A stretch of 8,363 nt of DNA from Acidobacteriota bacterium. Its GTDB lineage: Bacteria > Acidobacteriota > UBA6911 > RPQK01 > JADFOI01. The stretch lies in the NCBI GenBank assembly GCA_029942065.1, contig JAPYTY010000083.1, positions 1 through 8,363 on the forward strand, given 5' to 3'. Within the stretch, counting starts at the first letter, position 1. Each line of letters opens with the position of its first letter. Below, one piece after another: positions 6,486 to 8,363 of this stretch. The translations under genes were made by a program, and so were the position numbers. Under the pieces are notes generated by a model, which saw only the letters and a program-made list of their open reading frames with translations, was not told where the DNA came from and did not search any database.

Positions 6486-6547
6486 GAGCCCTGAAGGGGC
6501 GATGTCACGGCCTTTGGCGGTTTCCCTACATCGCCCTTACAGGGCTC
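6486..6547. repeat. Inverted repeat with near-perfect 20-bp arms
   Basis: GAGCCCTGAAGGGGCGATGT (6486-6505) and ACATCGCCCTTACAGGGCTC (6528-6547) are inverted repeats matching at 18 of 20 positions, with a 22-base middle. Together with the hairpins that follow it may form a single repetitive module of REP/BIME type. Confidence 0.7.
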
Positions 6548-6568
6548 TCTCATTTACCGAACTTGTCA

Positions 6569-6614
6569 CCCTGGGGCTCACGCCCCAGGGTATTTCTCAT
6601 CACCCCGTCGGGGT
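6569..6614. repeat. Two adjacent compact hairpins (REP-like)
   Basis: CCCTGGGGC (6569-6577) pairs perfectly with GCCCCAGGG (6582-6590) around TCAC. ACCCCG (6602-6607) pairs with CGGGGT (6609-6614), leaving almost no loop. The spacing and GC-rich arms are like REP/BIME elements mobilised by REP-associated transposases; no such transposase lies in this window. Confidence 0.6.
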
Positions 6615-6692
6615 TCCGGACCCCATGCCACCAGGACCTTCCATATCACTTCCACACTCCGGACCTCTTCATCCGGCCTTCTGCAGCCTACC

Positions 6693-6744
6693 GGAAAATC
6701 TGAAATCCGAAGTCCCAAATCCGAAGCCAGTCCGAAATTCAAAA
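6693..6744. repeat. Degenerate AAATCCGA-like short repeat
   Basis: AAATCTGAAATCCGAAGTCC, then CAAATCCGAAGCC and GTCCGAAATTC, repeat a unit close to AAATCCGAA four to five times with changes. It lies just downstream of the msrAB stop. It has no coding or structural role that I can see. Confidence 0.45.
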
Positions 6745-6795
6745 CCGGACGGTTCTCCACGCGGAGCTTCAGCGACGCGTTTCTCCACTCCTCGC

Positions 6796-7899
6796 CTACT
6801 CAAAGAGATCAACGAACTTGTCGTAGCCCTCCACCGCAAGTCGTTCTTTGGGAACAAAGCGCAGTGCTGCCGAGTTGATGCAATACCTCAGACCGGTCGG
6901 TCGCGGTCCGTCGTCAAAAAGGTGCCCCAGATGGGAATCGCCATGGGTGCTGCGCACCTCGGTCCTTACCATGAAGAGGCTTCGGTCCGCCTTCTCGACC
7001 ACGTTGTCCGGCTCCAGGGGCCGGGTGAAGCTGGGCCAGCCGGTCCCCGATTTGAACTTGTCGGCCGAGCTGAAAAGAGGCTCTCCGCTGACCACATCGA
7101 CGTAGATCCCTTCGGCCTTGTTGTCCCAGTATTCATTGCGAAAGGCAGGTTCCGTGCCCTCCTGCTGGGTGACCCTGTATTGCATCGAGGAGAGCGTGGA
7201 TCGCAAGGTGCGATCATCGGGTCTGGAGTAAGTGCTTGCCGTCTCTTCCCCCGAATCCGCTTTGGAGAACTTGAATTCGTTGTTTTCCCAGACCCCTTTC
7301 AGGAACTGATCGCGTCCGGAGTTGTATCGGTAGAATCGATAACGAATCGAGTGTTCCTTGTAGTAATCCTGATGGTAGTCTTCGGCCTTGTAAAAGGCGT
7401 TGAGCTGGCTGATCTCGGTCACGATGGGCTGATCGAAGATCCCGGAGTCGGTCAGGGCTTCCCTGGATTTTTCGGCGAGCTCCTTCTGTTCCTCATTGTG
7501 GTAGAAAATCGCCGTCCGGTATTGGGGACCTCGATCGACGAATTGTCCGCCGCTATCGGTGGGATCCACATGGGTCCAGAACACTTCGAGCAGTTGTGCA
7601 TAGCTGACCTGGGCGGGATCGAAGATCACCTGGGCCGCTTCCAGATGGCGGGTCCGTCCTGAAGACACTGCTTCATAGCTCGGATTGGCCCTCTCTCCTC
7701 CCGCATATCCGGAGATCACCTCGCTGACTCCCGCCACCTTTTCAAAATCGGCCTCCACGCACCAGAAACAGCCACCTGCGAAGGTGGCGGCCGCCTGGCC
7801 GGCCGAAGCGGGTTCTTCAGATTGTGCAGCGGTCGACCCCAAAGGGGCGAAAAGAAAGACCAGCAGCAGGGGTATCAAGGGTAAAGCCATGTATTTCAT
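6796..7899 (-). CDS. msrAB: Bifunctional peptide methionine sulfoxide reductase MsrA/MsrB, exported
   Basis: 367 residues. AGGAG (7910-7914, minus strand) lies 10 bases before the ATG. Residues 1-25 are a Sec signal peptide (MKYMALPLIPLLLVFLFAP, cut near STAA), so it acts in the periplasm or outside. The MsrA domain (about 36-200) has GGCFWC with catalytic Cys44 and the conserved VISGYAGG, THVDPTD and AEDYHQDYY; it reduces S-methionine sulfoxide. The MsrB domain (about 235-360) has FRNEYWDN, SGTGWPSFTRP, GDSHLGHLFDDGP and catalytic Cys340 in RYCINSAALRF; it reduces the R form. The two zinc-binding CxxC pairs of many MsrBs are absent (IYVDVVSGEPLF here). The protein has only three cysteines: 44, 47 and 340. 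The MsrB resolving Cys found at the SGCGWP position in PilB-type proteins is Thr285. It probably depends on a thioredoxin-like donor delivered across the membrane. It is convergent with the amidohydrolase unit. Confidence 0.97.
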   Translation of the reverse strand: MKYMALPLIPLLLVFLFAPLGSTAAQSEEPASAGQAAATFAGGCFWCVEADFEKVAGVSEVISGYAGGERANPSYEAVSSGRTRHLEAAQVIFDPAQVSYAQLLEVFWTHVDPTDSGGQFVDRGPQYRTAIFYHNEEQKELAEKSREALTDSGIFDQPIVTEISQLNAFYKAEDYHQDYYKEHSIRYRFYRYNSGRDQFLKGVWENNEFKFSKADSGEETASTYSRPDDRTLRSTLSSMQYRVTQQEGTEPAFRNEYWDNKAEGIYVDVVSGEPLFSSADKFKSGTGWPSFTRPLEPDNVVEKADRSLFMVRTEVRSTHGDSHLGHLFDDGPRPTGLRYCINSAALRFVPKERLAVEGYDKFVDLFE

Positions 7900-8236
7900 T
7901 TTAATGGGTCTCCTCCCAAGGTTCTATAGTTCAGATGTTATTTAGTGAACTTAGTTTCAGGCTTTTTGTTTTCCGGGCCAACTCAAATGTCCGAGTACAT
8001 CCTCGTAACGATTTAGACTTTCTTGTGCACCCGAGAATCCTTTTTCTTAGCCCGAATCATGCACAAATTGTCTACTACAGTGTCGCCCGCCTTCATCTGA
8101 GCGAAGCGAAGAAAACCTAGGCATAATGCGGGCTAAAGGAAAATGGTTCGAGAACTCAGCCTGGGCGATAGCTTGAGAGAAGTGAATCTGGGTACGGCGG
8201 TGATGAGAGCCCGAGAAAGACGATGTCTGTCAGTCC
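7900..8236. other. Spacer upstream of msrAB
   Basis: 337 bases without a gene. It holds the msrAB ribosome site (7910-7917), an AT-rich stretch (7918-8046) that must contain the msrAB promoter although I find no convincing -35/-10 pair, TIR element copy 3 (8047-8136), and 100 bases with no recognisable content before the stop of the right-edge gene. Confidence 0.6.
8047..8136. mobile_element. TIR element copy 3 (minimal 90-bp copy, both ends intact)
   Basis: The left end TTAGCCCGAATCATGC (8047-8062) faces the right end, which on the other strand reads TTAGCCCGCATTATGC (8136-8121): 14 of 16 positions match. Inside lie TTGTCTACTACAG (8069-8081) and the core CTTCATCTGAGCGAAGCGAA (8091-8110), shared with copy 2. 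It has no coding capacity and is probably the simplest form of the family. It lies between two minus-strand genes, about 150 bases upstream of msrAB. TA is found at both outer edges. Confidence 0.78.
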
Positions 8237-8363
8237 TTAGTTTCCGGCCTTCCCAAGTGCCTCGATCCGTTTCTCGATGCCCTGTCGCAGTTTCTCGATT
8301 TCGCTCTTTAGATCAGACTCCTGCCGTCGGAGTGCCGTGAGTTGTTCCTCACTGGCCTCCAAC
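8237..8363 (-). CDS. C-terminus of unknown coiled-coil protein (partial)
   Basis: Read from the right edge on the minus strand, frame open from 8362, 41 residues precede a TAA at 8239-8237. The start is outside the window. The peptide begins LEASEEQLTALRRQ and continues as an almost unbroken amphipathic helix rich in Glu, Lys, Arg and Gln (SDLKSEIEKLRQGIEKRIEAL), typical of a coiled coil, ending in GKAGN. The composition and heptad-like leucine/isoleucine spacing are far from random, so I take it as a real gene end. I do not recognise the family; coiled-coil tails occur in many structural and accessory proteins. It lies upstream of msrAB in the same direction but is separated by about 340 bases including an element, so a shared operon is unlikely. 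Confidence 0.6.
   Translation of the reverse strand, partial: LEASEEQLTALRRQESDLKSEIEKLRQGIEKRIEALGKAGN

Larger units (their letters stand above)
6279..6795. other. Non-coding spacer between convergent genes, built of several palindromic repeats
   Basis: These 517 bases lie between the stops of the amidohydrolase (+) and msrAB (-). I see no credible gene. The stretch holds, in order, the operon terminator, a short TTTCAGG tandem repeat, a GC-rich double hairpin (6353-6424), a 20-bp-arm inverted repeat (6486-6547), two compact hairpins (6569-6614) and an AAATCCGA-like degenerate repeat (6693-6744). The whole looks like an accumulation site for small repetitive sequences. Confidence 0.7.

Noticed and set aside
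6502..7662. 386-codon plus-strand frame across the spacer and msrAB
   Set aside because: It crosses the palindromic repeats and runs antisense to the unambiguous MsrAB; the product has no recognisable features.
8143..8340. 65-codon plus-strand frame after copy 3, with an AAAGGA site before its ATG
   Set aside because: Its second half is antisense to the coiled-coil gene end and the composition is Arg/Ser-rich without a pattern.

Overview
The window is about 8.4 kb of GC-rich bacterial DNA. The gene content includes a secreted protein with a carboxypeptidase-regulatory-like domain and a single c-type haem site, a secreted amidohydrolase carrying an IPT/TIG domain, an FAD oxidoreductase of a type common in environmental genomes, and intergenic spaces full of small hairpin repeats. 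Together these suggest an uncultured Acidobacteriota-like or similar environmental Gram-negative bacterium. That assignment is an inference from style only; no marker gene is present.

Layout, left to right. (1) 1-599 (+): C-terminal part of an FAD-binding oxidoreductase, cut by the window edge. (2) 638-820: a 183-bp element with terminal inverted repeats and nested hairpins, lying between two convergent genes. (3) 817-2040 (-): a regulatory protein with a cyclic-nucleotide-binding-like domain, a degenerate GGDEF domain and a C-terminal winged-helix-like domain; its stop codon lies inside the end of the element. (4) 2041-2321: a divergent spacer with a second copy of the element and an 11-bp tandem duplication over the start codon of the next gene. 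(5) 2322-4508 and 4560-6278 (+): a two-gene unit for exported proteins, a mono-haem beta-propeller-like protein and an amidohydrolase with an IPT/TIG tail, closed by a hairpin terminator at 6281-6300. (6) 6279-6795: a 517-base non-coding stretch made of several unrelated palindromic repeats. (7) 6796-7899 (-): an exported bifunctional methionine sulfoxide reductase MsrAB. (8) 7900-8236: a spacer holding a third, minimal 90-bp copy of the element. (9) 8237-8363 (-): the coiled-coil C-terminus of an unknown protein running off the right edge.

How the genes may work together: the 2322-6278 pair looks like an exported catabolic or redox unit (haem-bearing sensor, electron carrier or lyase-like propeller, plus a metal-dependent hydrolase) with unknown substrate. 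The divergent regulator could control it, but only its position suggests this. MsrAB repairs oxidised methionines in exported proteins. The most interesting points are the regulator, in which both nucleotide pockets are degenerate while a DNA-binding-like domain is added; the family of TIR elements at gene borders, one of which supplies a stop codon; and the duplicated start region that creates a four-codon leader ORF.
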